64,000 nt of DNA from an uncultured Oscillibacter sp. (GCA_900770295.1 CAAGJQ010000153.1:1-64000), one strand, 5' to 3'. Shown: positions 42,516-50,745, counted from the stretch's first letter. The notes: generated by a model not told the origin, from the letters alone. Translations and numbers: made by a program.

Positions 42516-43646
42516 ATGGCATTTGGATTGGAAACCGGTCCCGATACCGTTGTCAATATTAAGGTCATCGGCGTTGGCGGCGGCGGCAACAACGTGGTCA
42601 ACCGCATGGTCCGCTCTGGCACCAAGGGCGTGGACTTTGTGGCGGTCAATACTGATAAGCAGGCACTGAACGTGTCCAGCGCTACTTATAAAATTCAGAT
42701 CGGCGAGAAGCTGACCCACGGTCAGGGCGCCGGCTCCGACCCCGAGGTGGGCCGCAAGTCCGCCGAGGAGAGCCGCAATCAGATCGCCAAGGCCCTGGAG
42801 GACACCGACATGGTGTTCATCACCGCCGGCATGGGCGGCGGCACCGGCACCGGCGGCGCGCCTATTGTGGCGGAGATCGCCAAGGAGATGGACATTCTGA
42901 CCGTGGCCGTGGTCACCAAGCCCTTCGGCTTTGAGGGCCGCCGCCGCATGCAGCAGGCCGAGGCCGGCATCGCCGAGCTGGAGGGGAAGGTGGACTCCCT
43001 GGTCATCATCCCCAACGAGCGGCTGAAGCACGCCACCGACCAGAAGATCACCTTTGCCAACGCGTTCGAGATCGCCGACGACGTGCTGCGCCAGGCGGTG
43101 CAGTCCATCTCCGACCTGATCCGGGACACCGGCTTCATCAATCTGGACTTCGCCGACGTGACGGCCATCATGAAGAACGCGGGCATGGCCCATATGGGCG
43201 TAGGCCGGGCCGCCGGCAAGGGCAAGGCCGAGGAGGCTGCCAAGATGGCCATTTCCAGCCCCCTGCTGGAGACCTCTATCGAGGGTGCCAAGGGCGTGCT
43301 GATCAACGTCACCGGTTCCATGGACATCGGCCTGGAGGAGGTGGAGCAGGCCGCCAGCCTGGTGCAGGCCGCCGTCCATCCCGACGCCCTCACCATCTTC
43401 GGCGCCACCTTCGACGAGACGCTGGATGATGAGATCCGCGTGACGGTCATCGCCACCGGCTTTGACAAGGCCCCCGGCGAGCTGCCCAAGATGGCCGGCG
43501 GACAGGCTGCCGCTGAGCAGGCGCCTGCCGGTACCCACACGGCCAAGGCTCCGGAGCCCATCGACCCCGAGGCGGAGAAGAAGGCCGTGGAAGCGGAGGA
43601 CGATCCCTTCGAGGACATCTTCAAGATCTTTAACAAGCGCGATTAA
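42516..43646 (+). CDS. ftsZ: Cell division GTPase FtsZ
   Basis: Tubulin-like GTPase that forms the division ring. It has 376 residues. [14 protein letters not shown], signature [12 protein letters not shown] (near 105-115) and NFAD-region [20 protein letters not shown] are intact. The C-terminal tail after about residue 320 is a variable linker ending [15 protein letters not shown], not the common DIPxFLRRR peptide that binds FtsA/SepF. ftsA is missing from the cluster. ATG 42516 follows AGGAGG; ftsZ has its own promoter and terminator. Confidence 0.97.
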   Translation: MAFGLETGPDTVVNIKVIGVGGGGNNVVNRMVRSGTKGVDFVAVNTDKQALNVSSATYKIQIGEKLTHGQGAGSDPEVGRKSAEESRNQIAKALEDTDMVFITAGMGGGTGTGGAPIVAEIAKEMDILTVAVVTKPFGFEGRRRMQQAEAGIAELEGKVDSLVIIPNERLKHATDQKITFANAFEIADDVLRQAVQSISDLIRDTGFINLDFADVTAIMKNAGMAHMGVGRAAGKGKAEEAAKMAISSPLLETSIEGAKGVLINVTGSMDIGLEEVEQAASLVQAAVHPDALTIFGATFDETLDDEIRVTVIATGFDKAPGELPKMAGGQAAAEQAPAGTHTAKAPEPIDPEAEKKAVEAEDDPFEDIFKIFNKRD

Positions 43647-43663
43647 AAGGAATTTTTTGACAG

Positions 43664-43694
43664 GGCCCGCAGGTTTTTGCCTGCGGGCCTTTTT
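43664..43694 (+). terminator. Terminator after ftsZ (end of dcw cluster)
   Basis: 10-bp stem GGCCCGCAGG / CCTGCGGGCC, 6-nt loop, five T. Confidence 0.94.
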
Positions 43695-43838
43695 GAATTG
43701 CCCTTCTTTTCAAAAAGGAAACCGGTGCCATGGGGATGCTGCCGCAATTTGCTTGGCGTGATCCCGCGGCATCGGCAGATGATAACGATGCCGGCACAAG
43801 CGTACCGGCGGATTTTTTGAAAAAAAGGGGTGATTGGT

Positions 43839-44876
43839 TTGTATGGACCATTGCGGCGCGCGAAACAAATGCTGCGGGGCGGCGCGGCGCTCGTTCTGGC
43901 GTTTTTGCTGTGCTCCCCGATGCTGGCCATGGCCGCCGATGTGACGGACAGCGGAAGTGCGCAGACGTCCTCGTCCCGGATGCTGGTCCCCGTGGGGCAT
44001 ACCATCGGCATCAAGCTGTTTGCCCGGGGCGTCCTGGTGGTCAAGCTGACGGACGGCGGAACACCGGCGAAGGAATGCGGCCTTCAGACCGGCGATGTCA
44101 TCGTGAAATGCGGCGGCGTCTCCGTGACCTCCAGCGAGCAGTTCCAGTCTCTGCTGCAAAAAAACGGCGACACCGCCATGGACCTCCAGGTCCGGAGAGC
44201 GGGGGACAGCATGACCCTCTCCGTGGAGCCGGAGCAGAATGAGAAAGGCGTCTACTGCATCGGCGCCTGGATCCGGGACAGCATGGCGGGGATCGGGACC
44301 ATGACCTACTACGACCCAGCCACCGGCGACTTCGGCGCGCTGGGCCACGGCATCACGGACACGGACACCGCACTGCTGATGCCGTTTTCCAACGGCTCCA
44401 TCCTGCCCTCCACGGTGAAGGCTGTCAAGCGGGGCGAGACGGGTAGCGCGGGAGAGCTGCGGGGAGATTTTGATCTGGATACCAATTTGGGAAATCTGTA
44501 TGCCAACACGGAGAGCGGTATTTTCGGTACGCTGGAGACGTCCGACTATGCACCGGCCTGCCAGGACGCCATACCTGTCGGCGAGGCTGTGACGGGCCCC
44601 GCCGTGATCCGCTCCAACGTGGAGGGAGACACGGTGGAGGAATATGAGATCAAAATTTTGAAAGTGGTCGAGGGTGCCTCGGACGGCCGGGACCTGGTGA
44701 TCTCCGTCACGGACCCGGAGCTTCTGAAAACCACGGGCGGCATCGTCCAGGGAATGAGCGGCAGTCCCATCATCCAGAACGGAAAATTGGTGGGTGCTGT
44801 GACGCACGTTTTGCTCAATGATCCGACCAAAGGATATGGAATTTCCATCGAAAATATGCTGGAAGCGGCGAAATAA
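43839..44876 (+). CDS. spoIVB: SpoIVB peptidase (PDZ serine protease)
   Basis: Forespore-secreted protease that triggers pro-sigma-K processing. From the proposed start it has 345 residues: a signal/anchor segment (LRGGAALVLAFLLCSPMLAMAA), a PDZ domain (IGIKLFARGVLVVKLTDGGTPAKECGLQTGDVI) and an S55 peptidase domain. Likely His in FGALGHGITD and nucleophile Ser in GGIVQGMSGSPIIQNG. The start is unsure: TTG 43839 has GGGGTGAT at good distance, while the in-frame GTG 43830 overlaps that site. A hairpin (CGGCATCG / CGATGCCG, 43767-43793) lies upstream. Confidence 0.92.
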   Translation: MYGPLRRAKQMLRGGAALVLAFLLCSPMLAMAADVTDSGSAQTSSSRMLVPVGHTIGIKLFARGVLVVKLTDGGTPAKECGLQTGDVIVKCGGVSVTSSEQFQSLLQKNGDTAMDLQVRRAGDSMTLSVEPEQNEKGVYCIGAWIRDSMAGIGTMTYYDPATGDFGALGHGITDTDTALLMPFSNGSILPSTVKAVKRGETGSAGELRGDFDLDTNLGNLYANTESGIFGTLETSDYAPACQDAIPVGEAVTGPAVIRSNVEGDTVEEYEIKILKVVEGASDGRDLVISVTDPELLKTTGGIVQGMSGSPIIQNGKLVGAVTHVLLNDPTKGYGISIENMLEAAK

Positions 44877-44887
44877 GAGAAAGAACA

Positions 44888-44918
44888 GGAGCGCCGGCCA
44901 CTCGGCCGGCGCTCCTTG
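44888..44918 (+). terminator. Hairpin terminator after spoIVB
   Basis: 13-bp stem AGGAGCGCCGGCC / GGCCGGCGCTCCT, 4-nt loop; T run weak. Confidence 0.7.
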
Positions 44919-44953
44919 AAAAAATGATGTTTTGAAGTGCCGTATCTGCCCGC

Positions 44954-44982
44954 TTGCATCCGTCTGCTATCAGTGATACTCT
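44954..44982 (+). promoter_or_regulatory. Promoter for kptA
   Basis: TTGCAT (44954-44959), 17-bp spacer, TACTCT (44977-44982). Confidence 0.55.
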
Positions 44983-45004
44983 AAAAATAAAGGAGGCGGC
45001 CATC

Positions 45005-45568
45005 ATGGACAAACAACTCCGCAGTGACCGGGATATTTCCGTCTATCTGAGCTTTTTGCTCCGGCATCATCCGGAGGAGGCATTGCTGGACATGGACCGG
45101 CACGGCTGGGTGAACACGTCCCAGTTGCTGGCTCATATCCAAAAGACCTGCCCGTTGACCATGGAGCATCTGGAGCGGATCGTGGCGGAGGACAGCAAGG
45201 GCCGCTACCGCTTCAATGCGGACAAGTCCCGCATCAAGGCCTGTCAGGGACACTCCATCCCCTGGGTGGAGCCGGAACTGACCTATGGCCCGCCGCCGGA
45301 GGTCCTCTATCACGGAACGACACAGGCGGCCTGGGAGAACATCCAGAGCAGCGGCTATATCAGCAAGATGGCCCGCCACGCGGTGCATATGCAGGCGGAT
45401 GTGGAAAAGGCCTGGCAGTCCGCCCGCAGGTGGCGTCAGGAGGCGGTGGTTTTGCAGATCGACGCGGAGCGGATGCAGCGGGACGGCGTGGTGTTCGGCG
45501 TGTCGGACAACGGTGTCTGGTGTACGGAACGGGTGGATACCGATTACATCATAAAGGTTCTTCGATAA
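45005..45568 (+). CDS. kptA: RNA 2'-phosphotransferase, Tpt1/KptA family
   Basis: In eukaryotes Tpt1 removes the 2'-phosphate left by tRNA splicing, using NAD; bacterial KptA has the activity but no settled physiological role. It has 187 residues. The N-terminal SVYLSFLLRHHPEEALLDMDRHGWV, catalytic-type YHGTT (His103), RHAVHMQ and a C-terminal RVDTDYI are family signatures. AAAGGAGGC precedes the ATG. It sits between the sporulation genes spoIVB and spo0A. Confidence 0.93.
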   Translation: MDKQLRSDRDISVYLSFLLRHHPEEALLDMDRHGWVNTSQLLAHIQKTCPLTMEHLERIVAEDSKGRYRFNADKSRIKACQGHSIPWVEPELTYGPPPEVLYHGTTQAAWENIQSSGYISKMARHAVHMQADVEKAWQSARRWRQEAVVLQIDAERMQRDGVVFGVSDNGVWCTERVDTDYIIKVLR

Positions 45569-45573
45569 CAGGA

Positions 45574-45592
45574 AGACGGCCCGAAGCCGTCT
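45574..45592. terminator. Small hairpin between kptA and the Nudix gene
   Basis: AGACGGC-CCGAA-GCCGTCT between two convergent genes, without a clear T run; possible weak shared terminator. Confidence 0.4.
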
Positions 45593-45601
45593 CTCCCGGC
45601 A

Positions 45602-46174
45602 TCAGGTCCTGGGAGGATAATCAGACAGCTTGGCATTCAGCTTGCTGTAAATGCGCTCCCGGAACCAGGGCTCCGTGGAGGCGGCGAGGGCGTCCTCCAG
45701 AGCGAACCAGCCCACCCGGCTGTTTTCGTCGGGCTTACACCGGACGGGAGAGGAGGGGTCTGCCTCCAACAGATAGGTGACATTCAGATGCAGGTGGGAG
45801 GAGATGTATTTCCCGCGCTTTTCGTGGCCGTCCACGGTCAGGATCTCCACGGAGTACAGTGCGTCAGTGACGGGGCGGACGTCAGACAGACCGCTCTCCT
45901 CCCGCACCTCCCGCAGAGCCACGTTCAAAAGATCCCGCTCTCCATCGGCGTGACCGCCCAGCCAGGCCCAGGAGCGATACAGATTGTGATAGGCCAGGAG
46001 GACTTGCCTGCGGTCCGGGCTGACCACCCAGGCGGAGGCTGTCAGGTGGGCAGACGCGTTGTCCCGCGTGTACAGCTCCTCTCCGGACCGAAGCCGCCGC
46101 AGCAGCTCCTCCACATCCCGTGTCTCCTGCTCGTTCCAGGGACGGTAGACTTCCAGATCTTCCAGAATACTCAT
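45602..46174 (-). CDS. Nudix hydrolase
   Basis: Hydrolase of nucleoside diphosphates linked to another group; 190 residues. The Nudix box GHADGERDLLNVALREVREESGL fits Gx5Ex7REUxEExGU. Upstream, DNASAHLTASAWVVSPDRRQVLLAYH is typical of IDI-like or RppH-like Nudix sheets. ATG 46174 is preferred over the adjacent ATG 46177 because GGAGG lies 7 bp upstream. Substrate cannot be read from sequence. Confidence 0.9.
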   Translation of the reverse strand: MSILEDLEVYRPWNEQETRDVEELLRRLRSGEELYTRDNASAHLTASAWVVSPDRRQVLLAYHNLYRSWAWLGGHADGERDLLNVALREVREESGLSDVRPVTDALYSVEILTVDGHEKRGKYISSHLHLNVTYLLEADPSSPVRCKPDENSRVGWFALEDALAASTEPWFRERIYSKLNAKLSDYPPRT

Positions 46175-46231
46175 CATGATACCTCCAGGCGGAAAATACA
46201 CCGCAAAGCGGCGTGTCCGAAGTTTTCCACC

Positions 46232-46240
46232 ATTATAGCA
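46232..46240 (-). promoter_or_regulatory. Extended -10 promoter of the Nudix gene
   Basis: Minus-strand TGC-TATAAT (46240-46232), an extended -10 without a good -35. Confidence 0.5.
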
Positions 46241-46293
46241 CAGCCGGTTTGGAAAGAAAAGACGGGCAAAAAAGTCCAACCAACACAAAAAAT

Positions 46294-46322
46294 TAAGGAA
46301 TTTGGCAGAAAAAGTCGAATGA
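46294..46322 (+). promoter_or_regulatory. Sigma-H-like promoter and 0A box upstream of spo0A
   Basis: TAAGGAATT (46294-46302), 11 bp, GTCGAATGA (46314-46322) fits the sigma-H consensus RnAGGAwww-N11/12-RnnGAATww with few mismatches. The 0A-box-like AGTCGAA (46313-46319, consensus TGTCGAA) overlaps the -10. This parallels the sigma-H-driven, self-controlled Ps promoter of B. subtilis spo0A. Confidence 0.6.
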
Positions 46323-46349
46323 TTTTTGGGATAATTTTACAAGTCAAAC

Positions 46350-46378
46350 TTGAAAATTCTGTAAGTTTATGATAGTTT
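46350..46378 (+). promoter_or_regulatory. Candidate sigma-A promoter of spo0A
   Basis: TTGAAA (46350-46355), 17-bp spacer, TAGTTT (46373-46378). Further 0A-like AATCGAA at 46417-46423. Confidence 0.45.
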
Positions 46379-46441
46379 ATAGAAAACGGGATTTGAAGAC
46401 TCGTAAATCCGTCGCAAATCGAAATTTCAGGGAAAAGGACT

Positions 46442-47218
46442 ATGGTAACTATGGACAACAGAAGAACTGTATTGCTGGCAGATGCGAATGAGGAATTCCG
46501 CGGCATGCTGCGGGAGGCCATAGAGAAGACAGAGGAATTCACGGTCGTGGGTTCTACCGGGGATGGAATGGAAGCTTTACAGTTGAGTAGTCAGTGCAGA
46601 CCGGAATTGCTGGTTATGGACGTGGTTCTGCCGGGGCTGGATGGCCTGGGGGTTCTGCGGCAGCTGAAAGGGCAGGGAACAGGACAGCCGAAGGTGATCC
46701 TGCTCTCCGCTTTTTGCACAGACCAGGTGGTAAGCGAGGCGATGACGCTTGGCGCCAGCTATTTCCTGCCGAAGCCCTGTGAGATGGAGGCCCTGCTGGA
46801 CCGGATGCGCGGTGCGTTCGGGCAGCCTGCCGTGCCGGAGGAACATGCGTCATCCTTGAAGAACCAGGTGACCGCGGTCATTCACGAGATCGGCGTTCCT
46901 GCCCACATCAAGGGTTATCAGTATCTGAGGGAAGCTATCATGATCGCGGTGGATGACATGGAGGTCATCAACGCCGTGACCAAGGTGCTGTATCCGGCGG
47001 TGGCCAAGCGGTTCGGCACCACGCCCTCCCGGGTAGAGCGGGCCATCCGCCACGCCATTGAGGTGGCCTGGGACCGGGGGGACCTGGAGACCCTGCAAAA
47101 GTACTTCGGCTACACGGTTTCCAACACCAAGGGCAAGCCGACGAACAGCGAATTCATCGCCATGATCGCCGACCGCCTGGTGCTGGAGCGGAAAAACGGC
47201 CGGGGGATGACTGTGTAA
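46442..47218 (+). CDS. spo0A: Sporulation master regulator Spo0A
   Basis: Response regulator that commits the cell to sporulation. It has 258 residues. Receiver domain: Asp14, phospho-acceptor Asp60 in [10 protein letters not shown], Lys111 in LPKPCE. The DNA-binding effector domain (about 140-258) includes [19 protein letters not shown] and the strongly conserved [22 protein letters not shown] 46442 is used; ATG 46451 is an alternative three codons in. Own promoter and terminator. Confidence 0.97.
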   Translation: MVTMDNRRTVLLADANEEFRGMLREAIEKTEEFTVVGSTGDGMEALQLSSQCRPELLVMDVVLPGLDGLGVLRQLKGQGTGQPKVILLSAFCTDQVVSEAMTLGASYFLPKPCEMEALLDRMRGAFGQPAVPEEHASSLKNQVTAVIHEIGVPAHIKGYQYLREAIMIAVDDMEVINAVTKVLYPAVAKRFGTTPSRVERAIRHAIEVAWDRGDLETLQKYFGYTVSNTKGKPTNSEFIAMIADRLVLERKNGRGMTV

Positions 47219-47230
47219 AGACGTATCCGC

Positions 47231-47266
47231 AAAAACGGGAGAGACCGGACAGGTCTCTCCCGTTTT
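47231..47266. terminator. Bidirectional terminator after spo0A
   Basis: 15-bp stem AAAACGGGAGAGACC with its complement; A and T runs on both flanks serve spo0A and the convergent DUF2812 gene. Confidence 0.92.
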
Positions 47267-47271
47267 CCGTG

Positions 47272-48681
47272 TCACGCGCCCATCAGCTTTTCAGCGGCGA
47301 TGGATACCATCTCATCCGTAATGCTCCAGTCCCAGTCAAACTTCACCTCCGCGATGCGGTCCGGCCAGCAGACCAGGAACTGATTGACGGGCTCTCCGGA
47401 ATAGTACCGCTGGTAGACCTCACCGGCGCCCCAGGCGGAGGCGTTGATGAGGCGGTATTCGTCCCAGCATTCCTGGGGCAGCTGGCCGTTGTCCCGCTCC
47501 ACCCAGGAGATAAAGTCGTTTTTGCACAGGTCGTACAGAAACCCGGTCTTTACGGTGACGATCTCATAGTGCAGGTCCGGCTGGTCCAGAGCGTCCATCC
47601 GGGGGCGTTGGGCATATTCCCCATGGGTCAGCAGGAAGGAGCTGTCCACCTGGGCCTCGGTGGACCAGCGGTCGTAATCCACCGCCATCAGGTCCTCAAT
47701 CCGCAGGGGAATGTCATCCTGGTAGATCTTCCAAGTCATGCCTCTGTATTCGTAGGTCTCCACCGGCGGGTGGTCCTCCAGCCAGCCGGAGCCGGAAGCG
47801 CGGAAAATCAGGGCCAGCAGGCCCGCCATGCCGCCCACGGTCAGGGCGATGATGATGCCAAAAGTGACGGCAATGTTTATCCAGCGGGGAGCCAGCAGGT
47901 GCTTCATGGCGTCCCTGGCGGCATTGGCCAGCAGGAGCATCAGGACCATGCAGAGGAGCGCCCCCACCATCAGCAGAAGCATTCCACGGGACTGCCGGAA
48001 GGCGGACAGCAGCATCCACAGGATGATAACGCCGGACCAGGCCAGCAGCAGGAAGCCCAGCCAGCGGATACTCCGCAGCTCCGGCAGGGGGGAGCCGGCC
48101 TCTGCGGCCGCCTTGGCCCGCCGCTGCCAGTGGAAGTATCGCACCAGCTCCGCGATGATCACTGCGTCCAGAGGCAGCCAGTTCCAGACAGCGATGAGCG
48201 AGAAGCCGTTGGAGAGGGTGTCCACCGGGTCCGTCCAGACCTGCCAGAGCTGTAAGCCGATCTGATACAGGGACAGAAGCAGAAGCAGGCAGTAGCTGGT
48301 GAGAAAGCTTTTTCTCATGCACCGGCGGATGTTGGTAAACTCCACCATGGGGTCCGTTTCGATGGGAACGGCGTTCTCGTCCTCATGGTAGAAAATCTGC
48401 ATCTGCGCGGTGTCCGCCGCCAATTGCCACCCAGCTGCGGCGCAGTAGTCCCGGTAGGTCTCCAGCCCCTCGGAGGGGCCAGGGTCGAACTGGGAGGCGG
48501 CTGGGAAGTAGGTGACGGCGAACCGCAGCTTCCGCGGCTCCGCCCGCCGGTAGCGCCAGCACCAGCCGCTGAGTTTATCCAGCATCCAGCCCTGGGCGGC
48601 CATATCCGCCAGATGGGCGGCAATGCCGGAGCGGTCATAGTAGCTGTACAGGGGCATCAGCTCCCGTTTTGTGTGTTTCAC
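47272..48681 (-). CDS. DUF2812 membrane protein
   Basis: A 469-residue protein. The N-terminal DUF2812 domain (about 1-110) has YSYYDRSGIAAHLADMAAQGWMLDK and a Phe/Tyr-rich sheet. About six hydrophobic segments follow (from residue 125 to 295), then a C-terminal extracytoplasmic or cytoplasmic domain (about 300-469). Proteins of this kind are regularly co-transcribed with PadR regulators and are presumed envelope-stress or drug-response components. Its start overlaps the padR stop by 4 bp. Function unknown. Confidence 0.85.
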   Translation of the reverse strand: MKHTKRELMPLYSYYDRSGIAAHLADMAAQGWMLDKLSGWCWRYRRAEPRKLRFAVTYFPAASQFDPGPSEGLETYRDYCAAAGWQLAADTAQMQIFYHEDENAVPIETDPMVEFTNIRRCMRKSFLTSYCLLLLLSLYQIGLQLWQVWTDPVDTLSNGFSLIAVWNWLPLDAVIIAELVRYFHWQRRAKAAAEAGSPLPELRSIRWLGFLLLAWSGVIILWMLLSAFRQSRGMLLLMVGALLCMVLMLLLANAARDAMKHLLAPRWINIAVTFGIIIALTVGGMAGLLALIFRASGSGWLEDHPPVETYEYRGMTWKIYQDDIPLRIEDLMAVDYDRWSTEAQVDSSFLLTHGEYAQRPRMDALDQPDLHYEIVTVKTGFLYDLCKNDFISWVERDNGQLPQECWDEYRLINASAWGAGEVYQRYYSGEPVNQFLVCWPDRIAEVKFDWDWSITDEMVSIAAEKLMGA

Positions 48682-49004
48682 GGCTCCATCCCTCCTTTGC
48701 CCGTCTGGGCCTCGTAGTCCGCCGCCAAAGTTCGCAGGCGGCGGTATTCGTCCTCCAGGGCCTTCTGCCCCGTCTCAGTGATGAGATAGCTCCGCTTCCG
48801 GCCCTCCACGCGGGTCTCCGCGATATACCCCGCCTGGACAAAGCTCTCCAGCAGGTTGTACAGCGTGCCGGGGCCCACGCTGACCCGCCCCCGGGTGATC
48901 TGCTGGACCCGGGCCATGATGTCCGTGCCGCACTGCTCCGTCCGCAGGCACAGCAGAATGTAAAACATCTGCTCCGTCAGAGTTTGAAATTTTTCCCGGG
49001 CCAT
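48678..49004 (-). CDS. PadR-family transcriptional repressor
   Basis: Winged-helix regulator of 108 residues (PadR subfamily 2 size). EQMFYILLCLRTEQCGTDIMARVQQITRGRVSVGPGTLYNLLESFVQAGYIAETRVEGRKRSYLITETGQ shows the DNA-binding helix-turn-helix (GPGTLYNLL) and wing; a short C-terminal helix for dimerisation follows. The autorepression site is clear upstream. First gene of an operon with the DUF2812 protein. Confidence 0.94.
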   Translation of the reverse strand: MAREKFQTLTEQMFYILLCLRTEQCGTDIMARVQQITRGRVSVGPGTLYNLLESFVQAGYIAETRVEGRKRSYLITETGQKALEDEYRRLRTLAADYEAQTGKGGMEP

Positions 49005-49020
49005 GGCATCACATCCCCAC

Positions 49021-49077
49021 TAATATCGAATATCGTTATTTCTCCTTTACTATAATATCGAATATCGACAATGTCAA
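49021..49077 (-). promoter_or_regulatory. PadR-controlled promoter with two operator copies
   Basis: Minus-strand TTGACA (49077-49072), 17-bp spacer, TATAGT (49054-49049). The 15-bp sequence TAATATCGAATATCG (plus-strand reading) occurs exactly twice, at 49021-49035 and 49053-49067, 32 bp apart: one copy fills the promoter spacer, the other the start of the transcript. Confidence 0.85.
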
Positions 49078-49100
49078 GGGATATTTCCGGAACAGCCGAG

Positions 49101-49137
49101 AAAAAACGCACAGCGCCCCGATGGGAGCGCTGTGCGC
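49101..49137 (-). terminator. Terminator of the trmN6-rsmI operon
   Basis: On the minus strand GCACAGCGC / GCGCTGTGC with a 10-nt loop, followed by TTTTTT. Confidence 0.92.
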
Positions 49138-49152
49138 AGATATCAGAGACCC

Positions 49153-49986
49153 TCACTGCTTTTCCAGAGCGGCGGCGTACAGGTCGTTTTTGGAGAGACC
49201 CGTGTGTTCCGCCACTTCTTTGGCGGCGTCCTTCAGCCGCAGGCCCTGCTCTTTCAGCGCCAGGACCTGGGCCACGCCGTCCTCCAGAGTGACGGCGGCC
49301 TCCTGCCGGGGCGCGGCACCGGCCACCACCAGTACATATTCTCCCTTGGGGGCGTTTTCCGTGTAGTAGGCCACCGCCTCCCCAATGGTCATCCGCATGG
49401 TCTCCTCGTGGAGCTTGGTCAGCTCCCGGCACAGGGCCATCCGGCGGTCCGGACCAAAGGCGGCGCTGAGGTCGTTCAGAGTGGTCCGCAGCTTGTGGGG
49501 GGCTTCGTGGAAGATCATGGTTCGCTCCTCACTTTTCAGGGAGTCCAGATGCTCCCGCCGGCTCTTTTTATTGACGGTCAGAAAGCCCTCAAAGGTGAAC
49601 CGGCCGGTGGGAAGGCCGCTGACGGCCAGGGCGTTCACCGCCGCGCAGCAGCCGGGGATGGACAGGACCTCCACGCCGTTTTCCGCGCACAGCCGCACCA
49701 AATCCTCACCGGGGTCAGAGATGGCTGGCGTGCCCGCATCCGTCACCAGAGCGCAGGACTCGCCCGCCAGCAGGCGCTTGAGGATGGCCTGCCCGGCGGA
49801 GACGTGGTTGTGCTCGTGGTAGCTGACCAGGGGCTTTTTGATCTCAAAATGGTTCAGCAGCTTGACGGATACCCGGGTATCCTCCGCCGCGATGAAGTCC
49901 ACGGTCTCCAGCGTCTCCACCGCCCGGGGAGAGAAGTCCCCCAGATTGCCGATGGGGGTGGCGACCAGATAAAGCGTGCCGCTCAT
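49153..49986 (-). CDS. rsmI: 16S rRNA (cytidine1402-2'-O)-methyltransferase
   Basis: Tetrapyrrole-methylase-fold enzyme that 2'-O-methylates C1402, the same nucleotide that RsmH (30565) methylates at N4. It has 277 residues. LYLVATPIGNLGDFSPRAVETL, AAEDTRVSVKLL, the ALVTDAGTPAISDPG motif and PTGRFTFEGFL are present. Start ATG 49986 overlaps the upstream stop by 4 bp. Confidence 0.96.
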   Translation of the reverse strand: MSGTLYLVATPIGNLGDFSPRAVETLETVDFIAAEDTRVSVKLLNHFEIKKPLVSYHEHNHVSAGQAILKRLLAGESCALVTDAGTPAISDPGEDLVRLCAENGVEVLSIPGCCAAVNALAVSGLPTGRFTFEGFLTVNKKSRREHLDSLKSEERTMIFHEAPHKLRTTLNDLSAAFGPDRRMALCRELTKLHEETMRMTIGEAVAYYTENAPKGEYVLVVAGAAPRQEAAVTLEDGVAQVLALKEQGLRLKDAAKEVAEHTGLSKNDLYAAALEKQ

Positions 49987-50717
49987 AGCGCATCCTCCTG
50001 TTGTCTGAAGTAGATGGCGTCCACCTCCGGGGCGGGCGCGCCGGTTTCGGTCTGCAAAATCAAGGGGGGCTCCACGGCCAGTCCGGGCTTTCCGCCCCGG
50101 CGGCCCTCCAGCAGCAGAAGGGAGGGGGCCGCTCCGGCGGTTTTGCAGACGAAGCGGAGCCGCTTGGGCTCCATGGCTGTCCGGCGCAGGGCGCACAGCA
50201 GGTCCGTCAGCCGCCCCGGCTTGTGGACCAGACAAAAGCTGCCGCCCCAGCGGAGCAGGTAAGCCGCCGCCTGACAGATGTCCTCCAGGGTGCAGGCCAC
50301 CTCGGACCGGGCGGCGCGGCGGGCGGTGTCCTGGGCCAGAGCGCCGCTGGCGGGCGGGTAGTAGGGCGGATTGCAGACCACCAGATCAAACCCGCCGGTG
50401 GGGAAGTGGGAGCGAACGTCCCGCAGGTCGCATTGACAGAGCGTCAGGCGGTCTGTCAGACCGTTTTCCGCGGCGGCTTTTTCCGCCAGCCGGGCGGCTT
50501 CCTCCTGAATCTCCACGCCGCAGACCTGGAGCTCCGGCTGCCTTTGCAGCAGAAGCAGCCCCAGCAGCCCTGTGCCGCAGCCCAGGTCGCAGACCCGCAG
50601 TCCGGGCTTCAGCCGGGGCAGGGAGGACAGGAGGAACGTGTCCGTGCCGGGGCGGAACAGGGCGTCGTCATAGACAAAGCGGTATCCGCCGGGCTTTAAG
50701 GATTCCCAATGCTCCAT
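49983..50717 (-). CDS. tRNA1(Val) (adenine37-N6)-methyltransferase-like (TrmN6 family)
   Basis: SAM-dependent N6-adenine methyltransferase, 244 residues. N-terminal LKPGGYRFVYDDALFRPGTDTFLLSSL is typical of the family, followed by SAM-binding VCDLGCGTGLLGLLLLQR and the catalytic NPPYYPPASG (NPPY). E. coli TrmN6 targets A37 of tRNA-Val; the Bacillota homologue (YabB) is less well defined. ATG 50717 has GGGAGGC upstream; the frame reaching 50924 has no better start. Confidence 0.9.
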   Translation of the reverse strand: MEHWESLKPGGYRFVYDDALFRPGTDTFLLSSLPRLKPGLRVCDLGCGTGLLGLLLLQRQPELQVCGVEIQEEAARLAEKAAAENGLTDRLTLCQCDLRDVRSHFPTGGFDLVVCNPPYYPPASGALAQDTARRAARSEVACTLEDICQAAAYLLRWGGSFCLVHKPGRLTDLLCALRRTAMEPKRLRFVCKTAGAAPSLLLLEGRRGGKPGLAVEPPLILQTETGAPAPEVDAIYFRQQEDAL

Positions 50718-50745
50718 CTGACGCCTCCCCGAAAAAGATGGAACT

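Noticed and set aside
43695..43829. Sigma-G/F promoter for spoIVB
   Set aside because: I looked for a match to the forespore consensus upstream of the gene and found no pair of boxes with acceptable spacing.
43730..44242. 170-codon frame starting before spoIVB
   Set aside because: It is out of frame with the clear SpoIVB PDZ and peptidase domains and lacks a family match.
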